A stretch of DNA of 64,000 nt from Pseudogymnoascus destructans (GCF_001641265.1 NW_020167543.1:87501-151500), one strand, 5' to 3'. Numbered from the stretch's first letter, positions 32,739 to 43,795 are shown. Numbers and translations: made by a program. The notes: a model not told the origin generated them from the sequence alone.

Positions 32739-33022
32739 TTAGAAGTCTCGTATTGGCTTTAGCAATTTAGAACTTGGGGTTCGCCGTCCATCATTCATGT
32801 ATGGCGAAAACCCAATACAAGGGTGCTGTTAGTCAGTGACAAATGAAATAGAAGCTTCGTGAGAGTACCAGTCTAGGCATTGGTCCGGGAGGCCTAGTTC
32901 AAATAGACATTCTTGAAAAACAAAGTAAAGAAAAGCGTGGAAGCTGCCGTCCCAATATAAGTTGATGGGGATAGATATTATCATTCCATAAAGTGTGAGT
33001 AAACTCAAAAACAAAAAATAAA

Positions 33023-33149
33023 AGGAGTGTACCGGATTTGAACCAGTGAGTTATTTGTATCCACCGGATTGCTTTCAGTTGATAGACTTATACCCAACGT
33101 ACAGTGAAAGTTTACAAATCAGGTCTGTTACCGTTACGCCAAACACCCC
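33023..33149 (-). tRNA. Intron-containing tRNA-like Pol III gene, isotype not assigned
   Basis: On the minus strand a 7-bp acceptor stem (GGGGTGT with ACACTCC), an A-box (TGGCGTAACGGT), a canonical B-box (GGTTCAAATCC) and a 5-bp T stem are followed immediately by TTTT and then T-rich sequence, the Pol III terminator. The A-B spacing implies an intron of about 40-50 bp, and a 7-bp pairing (ATTTGTA with TACAAAT) can form around the anticodon region. The D stem pairs poorly and there seems to be one extra base at position 8/9, so it may be a decaying tRNA gene. I cannot choose an anticodon with confidence (TGT or TTG are options). Confidence 0.5.
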
Positions 33150-33228
33150 TTTGGCCTTATAGCCTTTCGGTTGGTCGTATTTGGTGCTAGGGATAGGGGG
33201 GGGCTGGGAAGGGGGCTAGTAGGGAACA

Positions 33229-33318
33229 ACTTACAGAGCTTACAAGGAAAGACCTTACGTTCGAATGGACAAGCAAGGCAGAGGCTGCTTTTCAGGAACT
33301 TAAGACGAAGTTCACAGA
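33229..33318 (+). mobile_element. 90-bp fragment of the gypsy element reverse transcriptase/RNase H
   Basis: From ACTTACAGAGCTTACAAGG to the end of the match, this stretch equals positions about 60906-60995 of the complete gypsy copy with one visible difference (TACGT here, TATGT there). Both edges are abrupt and neither corresponds to an LTR end. Confidence 0.9.
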
Positions 33319-33411
33319 GGGGCGAGTTGTGAATGGGCGAAAGGGGGAACAAGGGGATATCTATTCGTAGATACGAATATTTGGTGAATTTTTATATTCT
33401 ACACCCCCTTT

Positions 33412-33547
33412 CCCAAGCCAACCACCCGACCTCCATCCCCAGGCCACCTACCCCCCCTTCTAGCGAACCCCCCCCCTTTCCCAAGCCAACCCTCCAGCCT
33501 CCATCCCCAGGCCACCCTCCCACCCATCTAGCGAACGCCCCCCCATT
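33412..33547. repeat. Two tandem C-rich units of 68 bp
   Basis: The phrase starting CCCAAGCCAACC and containing CTCCATCCCCAGGCCACC and TCTAGCGAAC occurs at 33412 and again at 33480, offset 68 bp, with scattered differences. Confidence 0.8.
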
Positions 33548-33581
33548 TATAAACCAACTTAATCACATTCCTCCCAGCGGC

Positions 33582-33672
33582 ACAGTGGCGCAGTGGTAGT
33601 ACCACTGTCTGGACAATCTGGCCAGCGCAGGATAAGGGAGGTTATGGATTCGACACCCGGATGACAGAAAAA
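33582..33672 (+). other. Degenerate tRNA-like sequence
   Basis: An A-box-like motif (TGGCGCAGTGGT) and a damaged B-box (GGATTCGACACC, with an inserted base) are correctly ordered. Stems do not pair well, and instead of a T-run an A-rich stretch (agaaaaaaataaag) follows. Could be a dead tRNA or the head of a tRNA-derived SINE. Confidence 0.4.
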
Positions 33673-33738
33673 AATAAAGAAAGGGTTTGGAAACGATCAA
33701 TAACGACAAAAAGTAAAATCACAAAGTTGATTTTCTCC

Positions 33739-33768
33739 CTCATCAGATATCAAAAGATATCTGATGAG
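33739..33768. repeat. Perfect hairpin, 13-bp arms with AAAA loop
   Basis: CTCATCAGATATC, loop AAAA, then its exact reverse complement, followed by a T-rich stretch. It lies just after the degenerate tRNA-like sequence. Confidence 0.9.
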
Positions 33769-34482
33769 TCTTTTGCACTTTTGAGCTTTGAACTTATCTT
33801 TTTGTTATGAGGTTTGCTACTCAATGTCGCGGCCGAAGTGAACAAGCTGTATGGCCTTTCCAATACCAACAGCTCGACAGCATCAGGCTTTTGCATTTTT
33901 TAAGATTCTGACTTATTTTTTTGCTATGGGTTTTGGTACCTACACGAATATTATTATTTTACCATTATTGCCAAAACAATAAGTTAACGAACTTAACAAA
34001 TAATTATATATAAACATAACCATGAGATTGCATTATATATCCAGTATTAATCCAAAGAACTCTTATCTCGGTCCAAATTCACGTCGTGGGCCCAGCCGCC
34101 TTTCTTTCCCCAGAACCGAGGGGATGTGATTCAATGGGAGGGCTATGTTATGAATCAAAAGTAAAGAATTACAGCACACGATGTAACTTTGGAACCCACA
34201 TTTGAGTGGATAATAAGTTTATATTTGAACATTAATGCCCGTATTCCAGCGAGAGTTGCTACGTTAACTGAGTTTTAGACACCTCCCCTCTCCAAATGCA
34301 GAAAAATCAACCCTCCCCCCTCTTATAAGATAACTAATGCCCCCCTCCTACAATCAACCGCCAAAAATAAAGCCTTGCGCCGCCCAATAGTCCGGTTCTA
34401 TTTGGTATTAGTTTTTCGTCGTTTTTCATGCTCTTTCCTTTCTTAGACTTGGTCTCGCCAAGGTCCTATTTCCAAACCCTTT

Positions 34483-37400
34483 CTACCCCTGTTGATTACG
34501 TCCGTCGCCGGCATCGCCGCCTTCGCCGCTCTTGAGAAACATGGCCTTGAAATCTGCATTGCTCTTCACCCCATTTTTCTCCCCAGACTCCGCGCTATTC
34601 CCATTTACGCCACCAGCAGCCGCCTTGCTGGGTCCCTTAAATCCCAAGCCCCTCTTCACACCTAGCCCTCCTCTCCCGCCGGCTCCGGGCCGACGAACCG
34701 TTGGTCCCGCCTGCATAAACGCCGTGCGCTGTTCCGGCTGCGCTTCAGTCTTCTTCCCCCCCCCCCCAATCACAATACGATCCGTCTTCCGTTCCCCCCC
34801 CGACGCGAACAGGTCCTTCAGTCGCCCAGTTCTCAGTCGTCGCCCGCCCACAATCTCATACCCCTCGAGCCCCAGGCTCGCCTTCCCGGCTGAAGCAACA
34901 TCCTCAAACTCAACGATCGCACCCTGGTGGTCAGGTCGCAGCACGAGCTTCACCACGCGCCCGTACGGCGCGCAGATAGCCGATAGGCGGGCATCGTTCA
35001 CCGTATCCGGCACGTTGAGAAGCGTGATGGTACGGGCTGTGATCTCGGCTCTGGACTGTCCAGCAGCGTGCGCGTGGTTGTTAGCCGCAGCCGGTGACCC
35101 AGCACCCGACATCCGGGAGTCAAGGTCATTGCTCGGTGCCGGGGATCCCGCAGCCGAAGTGCTAGTGGTAGCCGTGGCCTTGAAATTTGTCGGGGTCGCG
35201 AGCTCGACGGTTAGAACCTGGGACCAGAACTTCGTCTTATCTAGCTCGAGGGCCTTGGTGGCTTCTTCTGCCTTGGCGAAGACGACGAAGGCGGAGCCTT
35301 TACTCTTGCCCGCGATGTTGCGGAGGATCCGGACAGATTCTACAGCGCCGTATTTCGAAAACACGGCCTGTAGGTCGTCCTCGGACGCGCCGCGGTCAAG
35401 GCCGGCAATGTGGATCTCGCGGCCCTCAAGCATGGCGCCCTCGCGCGGCTTCTTGCGGCTAGGGTCCGAGTATTTAGCCTCGAGTTTGTATTTGCCTTCG
35501 AGCAACTTGCCATCGAGGGCAGTAGCAGCCGCCGCGGCTGCGGCAGTCCTGAACGAGACATAGCAGAAGCGGCGGTGGGTGTTATACTTGAGACTCGGCC
35601 AGCGGAAAGAGAAGATTTCACCGCAGTCTTTAAACAGGTTGCGCAGGTAGTCCTCGTCGGCGGTGGGCGGGTAGTTGGTTACGTAGAGCGTGAGGCCCGT
35701 GCCTGGTACGACAGATATCTGCTTATCGGCGAAGTATTTGTCATCGCGGAGGAGAGCGGATTGGACATCTTCGACGGAGCGGAACTCGATCAATGCGGTT
35801 GCCGACTGCTTGTCAGATTCAGGTTTGAGTGTAAGATTGTTGATGTGTCCGTATTCCTTGAAATACTGTCTCACCTTCGTCTGAGTAGCCTCCAAAGGGA
35901 GGTTAGAGACGAGGATGCTTGTATTTTCGCGATCGCGTTTGACACTTTGTGCATCTAAATCTTCGCCTCCTGCCTTAAATTTTTTGGCGGCATTGCCATC
36001 CACTTCAGCAGCAGCATCTCTTTTCCTCTTCGATCCCGACGGCGATTCATCAGCTGCGATAGCTTCGGCGGGTTGGACAAGTCTTTGCTGCTCTGCATAG
36101 GCGGCAGCTGCCTCCGCCGCCTCCCGCTGTCTCCTCTTCGCCACTCCTTTACTGTTTCGGTGAACAAAATCGATGGCGTTTGCGACGTCAACTGGAAACT
36201 CGTACGTGCTACAATGCGAAAGGTACATCTCCATAATCTTCTCTGGCCAATCCAAGGTCCGTCTCTGGATGGCCTGCTTGAGCAGAGCAGCTGCGAAGGG
36301 CCGAGTGTTGTCTGTATGTGGCATATCCATCTCCCACTGGTAGTACCTCAGCCAAAACTCGTAACTATCGCCGTGCGGCTTAACCAAATCATGCCACTGC
36401 GAGCGTGCTTCAGTAATCAGACCTTTTTGCGTCAAATACTGAATCCAGCACCGTTGAATCTGGAAGGTAGGGTCGCCTTTGGCATTCTTTCGGTCGGCAG
36501 GCTCTCCCCAGTGCTCCACGCCGTCAAGGGCTGATGGCATTCCAACATCCGCAAGATCACCATCCTCGTCAGTGGCATCCCTATCAACAGCCCTGCGCCG
36601 TAGATAATTACACCACGCACCGTACACCATGTACACATCTGTCATGCCATTGCGGTCTAGCTGGTCAGAGCTTGTGGCGGCATGCTTAATCTGCTCTACA
36701 TCTCTGAAGTCAAGATGTTCGATCTCAGCGCGCAGCATGTATCGTGACCATAGCATTCCTGACCATGGGCAGTGCTTCACCGATCTCTGCAGAAGCTGAA
36801 GAAGGTCGGGGCAATCCTGTGGACGGCCATGGGACGCCCCAATGTAGCCATTGACAGCACCAGCATAATCTTCCCACAGCGTAACATCAGTAGGGAGAAT
36901 GAGGAGTGCTCTTTCGTAAAGCGCAAAACACAGAGCAGGAATTCCGTTCTTCTTTCGGCTCTGGATCGTCTCCCACTCTAAGTATTCTGTAAGAACAGCC
37001 TTTTGCTTCTCCTTATCGCCAGACTGTACAGATCGTACGAGGCTCAACTCCTGGTCCTCACGCTGTCCGTATATCTCCTTGGCATTCTTCGCGAGCTGTG
37101 TACTCCACACCATCGTCTCCTCCCAGTGCGCTTCGTCGTATCTCGTCACAAACGTAGAGAAGGCCTGAGATGTCTCCTCCCACGTCGCATGCGGCACCTG
37201 CAGTCGATCCAGATACAAAGCCTTCACGCGCTCCACAGCCGCTGGCGATGGTGCCTTGGCTAGCAGCCACAGCTCGAGCGATATGTATCTGTTCCACAGG
37301 GAATGGCTGTCGTCAAGGCGGTAACGGATAGCATGCGCGCCCTGCTGCCACATATCGATGGCGGTATTGAGAGAGAAGACCTCCTGGCCCAGGTGCTGCT

Positions 37401-37617
37401 CCTCCTCTGACCAGCCCGCATCGGAGGACTGGCAATCTGTGTGTAGCGACCAGATCCATTCGCAGTATTGCACCCACAATCGCAGGCTGTATGGCTCGGC
37501 GCTCACGGCTCGCTTGTACAGCTCCACGACCTCGACTCGCTGCTCTAGGTTGGCAGCGCTGCGACTGCCCTCGTCCACGAGCGACACCCACGCATCCTCT
37601 CCTACAGGTTCACCCAT
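34483..37617 (-). CDS. PRP24: U6 snRNP recycling factor Prp24/SART3
   Basis: Anneals U4 and U6 snRNAs during spliceosome recycling; nuclear. Single exon, 1044 aa. The N-terminal half is a HAT-repeat array (SLRLWVQYCEWIWSL, SHSLWNRYISLELW, SGMLWSRYMLRAEIE, SYEFWLRYYQWEM). A low-complexity linker holds a nuclear signal (SGSKRKRD). Four RRMs begin at about residues 565 (TSILVSNLPL), 641 (LTLYVTNYPP), 732 (REIHIAGLDR) and 863 (RTITLLNVPD). The C-terminal NADFKAMFLKS matches the Lsm-interacting motif of Prp24/SART3. HAT plus RRMs plus this motif makes the call secure. Divergent from uL22m with about 330 bp between the starts. Confidence 0.95.
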   Translation of the reverse strand: MGEPVGEDAWVSLVDEGSRSAANLEQRVEVVELYKRAVSAEPYSLRLWVQYCEWIWSLHTDCQSSDAGWSEEEQHLGQEVFSLNTAIDMWQQGAHAIRYRLDDSHSLWNRYISLELWLLAKAPSPAAVERVKALYLDRLQVPHATWEETSQAFSTFVTRYDEAHWEETMVWSTQLAKNAKEIYGQREDQELSLVRSVQSGDKEKQKAVLTEYLEWETIQSRKKNGIPALCFALYERALLILPTDVTLWEDYAGAVNGYIGASHGRPQDCPDLLQLLQRSVKHCPWSGMLWSRYMLRAEIEHLDFRDVEQIKHAATSSDQLDRNGMTDVYMVYGAWCNYLRRRAVDRDATDEDGDLADVGMPSALDGVEHWGEPADRKNAKGDPTFQIQRCWIQYLTQKGLITEARSQWHDLVKPHGDSYEFWLRYYQWEMDMPHTDNTRPFAAALLKQAIQRRTLDWPEKIMEMYLSHCSTYEFPVDVANAIDFVHRNSKGVAKRRQREAAEAAAAYAEQQRLVQPAEAIAADESPSGSKRKRDAAAEVDGNAAKKFKAGGEDLDAQSVKRDRENTSILVSNLPLEATQTKVRQYFKEYGHINNLTLKPESDKQSATALIEFRSVEDVQSALLRDDKYFADKQISVVPGTGLTLYVTNYPPTADEDYLRNLFKDCGEIFSFRWPSLKYNTHRRFCYVSFRTAAAAAAATALDGKLLEGKYKLEAKYSDPSRKKPREGAMLEGREIHIAGLDRGASEDDLQAVFSKYGAVESVRILRNIAGKSKGSAFVVFAKAEEATKALELDKTKFWSQVLTVELATPTNFKATATTSTSAAGSPAPSNDLDSRMSGAGSPAAANNHAHAAGQSRAEITARTITLLNVPDTVNDARLSAICAPYGRVVKLVLRPDHQGAIVEFEDVASAGKASLGLEGYEIVGGRRLRTGRLKDLFASGGERKTDRIVIGGGGKKTEAQPEQRTAFMQAGPTVRRPGAGGRGGLGVKRGLGFKGPSKAAAGGVNGNSAESGEKNGVKSNADFKAMFLKSGEGGDAGDGRNQQG

Positions 37618-37945
37618 GGTCGTCTGTTGGTCGTCATGGAAGGGCTTGGCGCCAGGGTCCGTTATAAAGCCAGCTTGGTCGTCGAAGGTTGTCAGGTATG
37701 CGACCTTGTGAGTACGAAGATTCGACGAGATGGGAGAGCAGTTGTAAGGCTTCTAGTAAATCAACGCGTCTGTTCGGATTGCGCGCGATCATGGCGATGT
37801 GCAAATGATGGCCGGAAGCGGACTAGCGCTGGTGTTCTGCCCAGCTTACCCGCCTTGGCCTGGCTCGAAATTCTACGGCGCCGAGACGGCAAACAACCTC
37901 GCGAGCCGCAGGAAAATCATCAATGCAATGCTCAGCACCAGCAAT

Positions 37946-38981
37946 ATGAGCCTCCCTCTGCGTACCAGGCGGGTGGCTACCTCTGGTGCGTCTTAATAAC
38001 CTCCAATGCCAACAACCCAGTGCTAATATTTTCATCTAGTCACCCCCTTCACCTCCTCGATCCCCCAATACCGCACAGCATTTTGGAGCTCAAAAGGCCG
38101 CGATGAGACCCCCTCGAAACCCGCTCCCCGCGACCAGCTCCACGAAGAGTTCGTAAAAACCAAATCCTCCACCCCAGTGGCCCCGAAGCGCGGCGGCCTC
38201 GCCTCCTCCTCCATCTTCGAAGACGAAGCCGTCGCCGGCCGCGTCTCCACCGACACTGGCCCTGTCGGAATCACGCGCAATCCGCGCAATATGGCCGCAG
38301 CACTCGATCCCGACCCAAGCAGCCGCGAGCGCTGGCAGCGCAAGATGGTTATTCGCGAGATCACGGCGCGCGGGCGGCTGAGCAAGGCCGAGACGCTGAA
38401 GCGCTCGGAGCGCGTCAGCCACAGCAAGAGCCACAATTACCAGACGAGCGTCAAGAAGTTGGGGCCGTTGGCGAGGCAGATTACCGGGAAGCCGCTGGAG
38501 GAGGCGATTGTGCAGATGCGCTTCTCGAAGAAGAAGGCTGCGCAGGGGGTTAGGGAGCACTTGGTGCATGCGCGCAATGAGGCGATTGTGAGGAGAGGGA
38601 TGGGGCTGGGGAAGGAAGAGGGCTTCAAGGCTGTGCAGATCATGACGAAGGATGGGAAGAGGATGAAGATTGAGGATCCGTCGCGGTTGTACATCGAGCA
38701 GGCTTGGGTTGGGAAGGGTGATTACGGAAGAACTCCTGATTACAGGGCACGTGGGCAGATCAACATTATGAAGAACCCTACAACGCGTAAGTCTGAGCTG
38801 AGATGAAGACGGTGTTGTTGAAAATATACTGACTGTCGCAGATATCCACGTCGTCCTCAAGGAGGAAAAGACACGTATCCGCGAGAACCATGAGTGTGAG
38901 GCCAAGATCGCTGCACGAAAGACGTGGGTTCAACTCCCGAATCGCAAGATTACGTCTCAGAGGCAGTTCTACAGCTGGTAG
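37946..38981 (+). CDS. MRPL22: Mitochondrial large-subunit ribosomal protein uL22m
   Basis: Component of the mitochondrial 54S subunit near the exit tunnel. Three exons: 37946..37985, 38040..38786 and 38842..38981, 308 aa. Intron 1 has donor GTGCGT, branch CTAAT and acceptor ATCTAG; intron 2 has donor GTAAGT and acceptor GTCGCAG and splits a His codon. The N-terminus (MSLPLRTRRVATS) is a plausible targeting peptide. The uL22 core is KKLGPLARQITGKPLEEAIVQ followed by MRFSKKKAAQGVREHL and the C-terminal IHVVLKEEKTRIRE. In-frame ATGs at 37928 and 37805 could extend it by 6 or 47 residues; the latter is overlapped by a tiny frame (37791-37808). Confidence 0.88.
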
Positions 38982-39191
38982 AAGGGTCGTCGGGTGCGAA
39001 TGGAACTTGTAGACTGTAGAATAGGCATATTTACTGTACAATACTAAACTAGACTAAACTAGATTTTTCAAAGATCATGATATGGAGTGTATAATACTGC
39101 GCAAATGGCCCCAAATTCAGTATGTTGCGTGTCGGTTCAACGAACAAATCCAAGGTTCGATCCTGACGAAAAATGTCCTTCAGCGTTCTCA

Positions 39192-40424
39192 TCATAGATT
39201 AGACTGCCGAAGTTGGAGAAGCAGGTCAACTGCTTCCTTCGCTGTCCCCCACGAGGCCTGGTACCCAGCACCTCCAGCACCATAACTATGGACGACAGTC
39301 CTCCCATCCATAGCCTCCCTCCCTACCCTCGCCCCTCCCTTTCTGCTCGGCCTCAGCCCAAGACCATGCTTAATGACCTTCAAATCCTCTGGCTTTCCCA
39401 GCTCGGGACAAAGCTCACAGCAGCGCCTCTTGATGTCTTCCGCGAGATCAAGGTTCACTTCTCCCGTCCACACGCCATCCAGTCTGCAGCCGCCTAGGAT
39501 GACGCCTCCATGCTTGCCACGAGGGAAGACGTAGGTGGTATCTGAGTGCGTCCGTTGTGGCGAGCGGAAGTACATCTTCTCTATTGGCGTCTTCGGGCTC
39601 TCGACGAGTATGACTTGCCCCTAGATGCTGTCAGCAACGGCCTGTAGCACAGATACTTGTCAAATATACCATAGTTGGGTAAAGTTCCTTATCCTCGACT
39701 CCCTTGAGGCTATAGCTGCCTATTCCTGTGCAGTTCACGAACCCCTCTGCTTCCGGAAACTCCTCAAACACCTCCTTGATGTCCCCAATTACCTTTCGGC
39801 GAACCTCTACACCAGCCTTAATCGCCTCCGTAAGAAGCCTGATCAAAATTAGCCCCTCTTCCATCTCCTCTTTTCTGTGGCCTCTCCTCCAAATACCGAA
39901 AAAGGAAGACCTACCAAGGCAAATACGTCGTAACATCCACCACAAAAGTATCCAACTCATACCCAAACTTCACCCCCTCAGGCAACTCCTTTACCTCCCT
40001 CAACCCCCCCACAAGCTCCTCGTACCAAATCTTCCCATCCGGACTCAGCACCCCCGCCTCCTCTCTCTCCTTATCAAACATCGCCCGAATCGGCATCCTC
40101 TTCACCCCCGCCTCGGGCCTCCCATCCGCCAGCTCCCCAAACTTAACAAACGTAACCGCATCCCGCACCTCTGCGCGCCCTCCATCAGTCGCCACGCTTA
40201 GCCAGTTCGCGCCCGCCCAGGGAGAGGCATATGTGAGTGCTAGGTCGCCGGGGAGGTGGTGCGCGAGGAGCAAGATGCGCGCGCTTGGGGAGTGATTTTG
40301 GAGGGTTAGGGCTGTGGTGAGGCCGATGACTCCTCCGCCGAGGATTATATAGGCTAGTATTGTCAGATTGAGCTGTTTGAATGACTGTGAGGGGATTGTG
40401 AGGGGACGTACTTGGTTGACCCAT
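39192..40424 (-). CDS. DAO1: D-amino-acid oxidase, peroxisomal
   Basis: FAD enzyme deaminating D-amino acids to keto acids, ammonia and hydrogen peroxide. Four exons: 40424-40412, 40353-39915, 39838-39670 and 39620-39192, 349 aa, the family's usual size. The 13-bp first exon encodes MGQP plus one base. The dinucleotide motif GGGVIGLTTALTL follows. Other landmarks: SPWAGANWLS, VNCTGIGSYSL, MYFRSPQRTHSDTTYVFPRG, and the C-terminal signature HSYGAGGAGYQASWGTAKEA. The last three residues, SNL, fit a PTS1-type peroxisomal signal. All junctions keep phase. No cluster partner next to it. Confidence 0.93.
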
Positions 40425-41585
40425 AGCTACGGGGATGGCGAGGCTGCGGGTTTTTATGAGTCGGAATTTTTTTTTTCCCGACTGGATAGGATGCTAATGC
40501 GTAGTTTCTGCAATCTGCTGATATATTAAGAGATATTATCTGACAAAAGAAGTATGAGCAAGAAGTATGATTGAGTCGAAAGTTCTAGTCTCCGAAATCG
40601 CTGTGGTATTGCCGTCGCAGATGCAGATGCCCATCTGCCCCTCATTCAGCCTTGTCTTGGTAAATGGGAAATATTGGTTCTCCACCAAAATTATTGGACA
40701 TACCACAGTGAGGCTGGCTCAGTCGGGTATGCCGATAGGTGAGATAGTACGCCACTTATACCATATAATATTATTGATTGGGAGGGAGTGAGGTTGTGTG
40801 GTATGATGTCTTCACCTGACGCTCTGAAAGGGAGAGAGGGGTGCGGCTGAACGTGGAGGAACGGCAAACCATTACCAGGGAGAGAAGGGCGTTCATATGA
40901 GATACAAAAATAATCAATGGGTCAAGGCCTAAAGGCGAATAGGTTCATTCATTATTTTTCCCAAAGGTAAATAGGTTCAATAATGCTCCCACTCAACAAG
41001 TTATTATCCAAAGTGCCTCGAGCTATTACAGGCTCCGGTCGAAAGGCTGTGGCAGATTGGGGCTTTAACACGAAGGCATCACATCTCAAGCTTGTCTACC
41101 AACTGCGATAGACTGGAGATGGGCGTTCATACTTTACTTATGGCTATGGGGATTGAGACAATGCGAATCAGAATGGAATAGGAGCTAGCATCCAGAGATG
41201 CGATGGGGCCAACTTCATTGCTCCTTCCCTCCTTGTCCTTGGTTGGTCCCTCCTGTGCCGCCCCTTCCTGTCATAGTACCTTCCTGTCGTTGCTCCTTCC
41301 TGCCGCCGTTGCTCCTTCCTCACGCCAAACCTTCCAGCAACAAGTTCGCTCCTTCCCGACCCTCTACCCGCAGCCTCTATTCCCCTTGCCATCTGCTAAA
41401 CAGCCGCCTTGGTGTAGAATAGACGCGTCGTTGCCCCTGTTACAAATCTCCCGCTCCGTCAACTTGCCACGCACGTATATATTCATATTTATATTATAAC
41501 AACTAGCATCTTGTATTCCCACATCCAACCCTCGGGGAGGAAGATTCTGCGCGAGCGGAATCTAAGGCAATCGCAACTCCCGTTG
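40425..41585. other. Intergenic, then purine/pyrimidine-rich unknown repeat
   Basis: 40425-41160 holds nothing recognisable beyond the oxidase promoter. From about 41200 to 41340 the plus strand shows irregular tandem CTCCTTCCTG-like units. From there to 41585 an AT-rich stretch with TATATTATAACA looks like the end of another retroelement LTR, unassigned. At 41585/41586 it joins the truncated gypsy copy. Confidence 0.4.
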
Positions 41586-43727
41586 TGGTAGCGAGTGTTG
41601 TTCTTGCACTAGCGGGCGTCTCATTTTGTTTGGGACATACACTAATCCTTTGAATCGGATCAATCCTTGTTCATCGATGGCGAAGTCGCCTTCGGTTTTT
41701 ATTAAGACTCGCTTTGCACATTCATCTGTTGCATAAGCTTTCTTGAGTCTTTCTTCCAACTCCGAGTTCTCCACAGTGGCAATCGTGGCTAGCAACTCGT
41801 TGTATTGCATTCCTGCATCTGTTTTCTTCAATATGGCTCTAGGTCTTTCCTCTTTAGGGCCGATGTAGTCAGTCCTTCTGCTAAGAGCATCGGCTCTTGC
41901 ATTCTCAGAGCCCTTGCGATATGTAATCGTGAAGTTGTAGGCTGCGAGTGTCTCTGCCCATCGGACTTGTCTGCGGTTTAAAACCTTGGTTGTGGTGAAG
42001 TATATGAGATTCTTGTGATCCGTCCATACCTGTACTGGGTAGGTCGATCCTTTAAGATATACTCGCCATTGCTCAAAAGCAACGACAATAGCTATCAGCT
42101 CCTTGTCGTGGATGTCATAGTTGAGCTCTGCAGGTGACAGTTTTCTAGAGTAATATGCAACTGGCTTAAGCTTCTTGTCTTTGTCTGGCTGACTTAGACA
42201 GGCTCCAATCGCGAAGTCAGAGGAGTCTGTCTCTAAGACAATCCTCTTTGCAGGGTCGAATGTGACTAGGATAGGTGCTTCTGTGAACTTCGTCTTAAGT
42301 TCCTGAAAAGCAGCCTCTGCCTTGCTTGTCCATTCGAACATAAGGTCTTTCCTTGTAAGCTCTGTAAGTGGTTGAGCTACCTTGGAATATCCCATAATAA
42401 ACCTCCGGTAGAAGTTGGCAAAGCCTAAGAAGGCTTGTACTTCTTTGACCGTGGTTGGTGTTGGCCATTCCAACACTGCTGTGACCTTTGCTTGGTCCAT
42501 TTTGATGCCATGCGTTCCGACAATGTAGCCTAAGAATTCTACTTGATCCTTGTGGAATTCGCATTTTTCTGGCTTGAGGAGTAACCGATGCTCCTTTAAC
42601 TTCTGTAATACCTTCTGAACATGACCAATGTGTTCCGTTGGGTCTCCTGAGTAGACTAAGATATCGTCTAGGTAGACGATAACAAACACATCCAAGTATT
42701 CATGGAGAGCTGCATTCATGAGCCTCTGCATGGATGCTGGTGCATTTGTTAGACCAAAGGGCATAACCAAGTATTTGAACAAGCCATAGCGGGTGCGGAA
42801 TGCTGTTTTCCACTCATCCCCTTTCTTGATTCGAATCAGGTTATAGGCGCCTCTGAGGTCCAGCTTGGTAAATATCTTGGCTCCCTGGAACCGATCGTGT
42901 AGTTCGCTTATCAAAGGTAAGGCATATCTATCTTTGATAGTGACATTATTCATTCCTCGATAGTCCATGCAGAGTCTTAGCTTCTTGTCCTTCTTTGGCA
43001 CAAATAGTATTGGACTTCCTGCTGGTGATGTCGATGGTCGAATGAACCATTTTGCGAGGTTCTCGTCAATGTATTCCTTCAGTATGTCCAGCTCTGCTGC
43101 TGACATCTGATATATTGGTCCGAACGGTGGACTCTTTCCTTCCATGATAGGTATCTCATGATCCCATGGTTGGTGCTTAGGAAGCGCCTCTTCGTTAGGG
43201 CCTTCCTGGAATAACTGCTCGTATTCCTTATACTCCACTGGTATTTGCTTCAGTGAGGATGCCTGGGCTGGGTCATCAGACTCGGTGGTCGCACATAACT
43301 CCTTCCGGTCTTTGGAGGTTTTCTCCTTCTGCGGCATGTCCGTTCGTTGTTCACATGCGCATTGGCTCATCACAACTTTCTCATTCCGCCAGTCGATCTG
43401 GGGGTTGTGTTTCTTGAGCCACGGTACACCAAGTATGCATGCATGATTGTCCATGTGCACGATATCAAACTGTATCGTTTCCTTGTGTCCGCGTAGCATG
43501 ACCATTTCTAATGGGACCGTCTCGTGGGTCACCATTCCATTGTTAGTTGAGATGGGCTCTCCATCTACAACCATTAATGGGTATGGATCGGTCTTCAGCT
43601 GCATCCTGAAACCGTGTGTGTCTGCTACTTTCTTTGTCATAAAGTTGCCCGTTGCTCCTGAGTCTATCATAGCTCGGAGGTGTTGCTGTTGTATCTTAGC
43701 AACCACATATAGCTGCATGCCGCCCAT
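41562..43727 (-). pseudogene. gypsy copy 1 pol, C-terminally truncated
   Basis: Protease (AMIDSGATGNFMTKK), reverse transcriptase (LRLCMDYRGMN, YLVMPFGLTNAPASMQ, VIVYLDDILVYSG) and RNase H (LETDSSDFAIGACLSQ, WTDHKNLIYF) are intact. Identity with copy 2 runs to the HSLP at the start of the integrase zinc-binding region; the last eight residues come from foreign flanking sequence. Would be reached by a -1 frameshift from gag at 43799-43805. It could still make RT but not integrase. Confidence 0.95.
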
Positions 43728-43795
43728 TGTGGCGCATAGCTGGTTTGTACTAGGCCTCTCTGTGTCGCTCGCCAGTGGCCTACTGCCGAGGACTC

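Larger units (their letters stand above)
33150..34482. other. Repeat-bearing gap
   Basis: No protein gene. It contains the retrotransposon scrap, 68-bp tandem repeat, second tRNA-like sequence and hairpin listed separately. Two diverged copies of a roughly 50-bp AT-rich phrase (starting cttttgca, near 33770 and 33888) also occur. At 34130-34210 a plus-strand stretch reads like a broken chromodomain (WEGY then EPTFEW with a stop between). Confidence 0.5.

Noticed and set aside
34532..35563. 343-aa plus-strand frame opposite PRP24
   Set aside because: Complement of RRM-coding sequence with Arg/Ser/Ala bias; PRP24 frame on the other strand is full of recognised domains.
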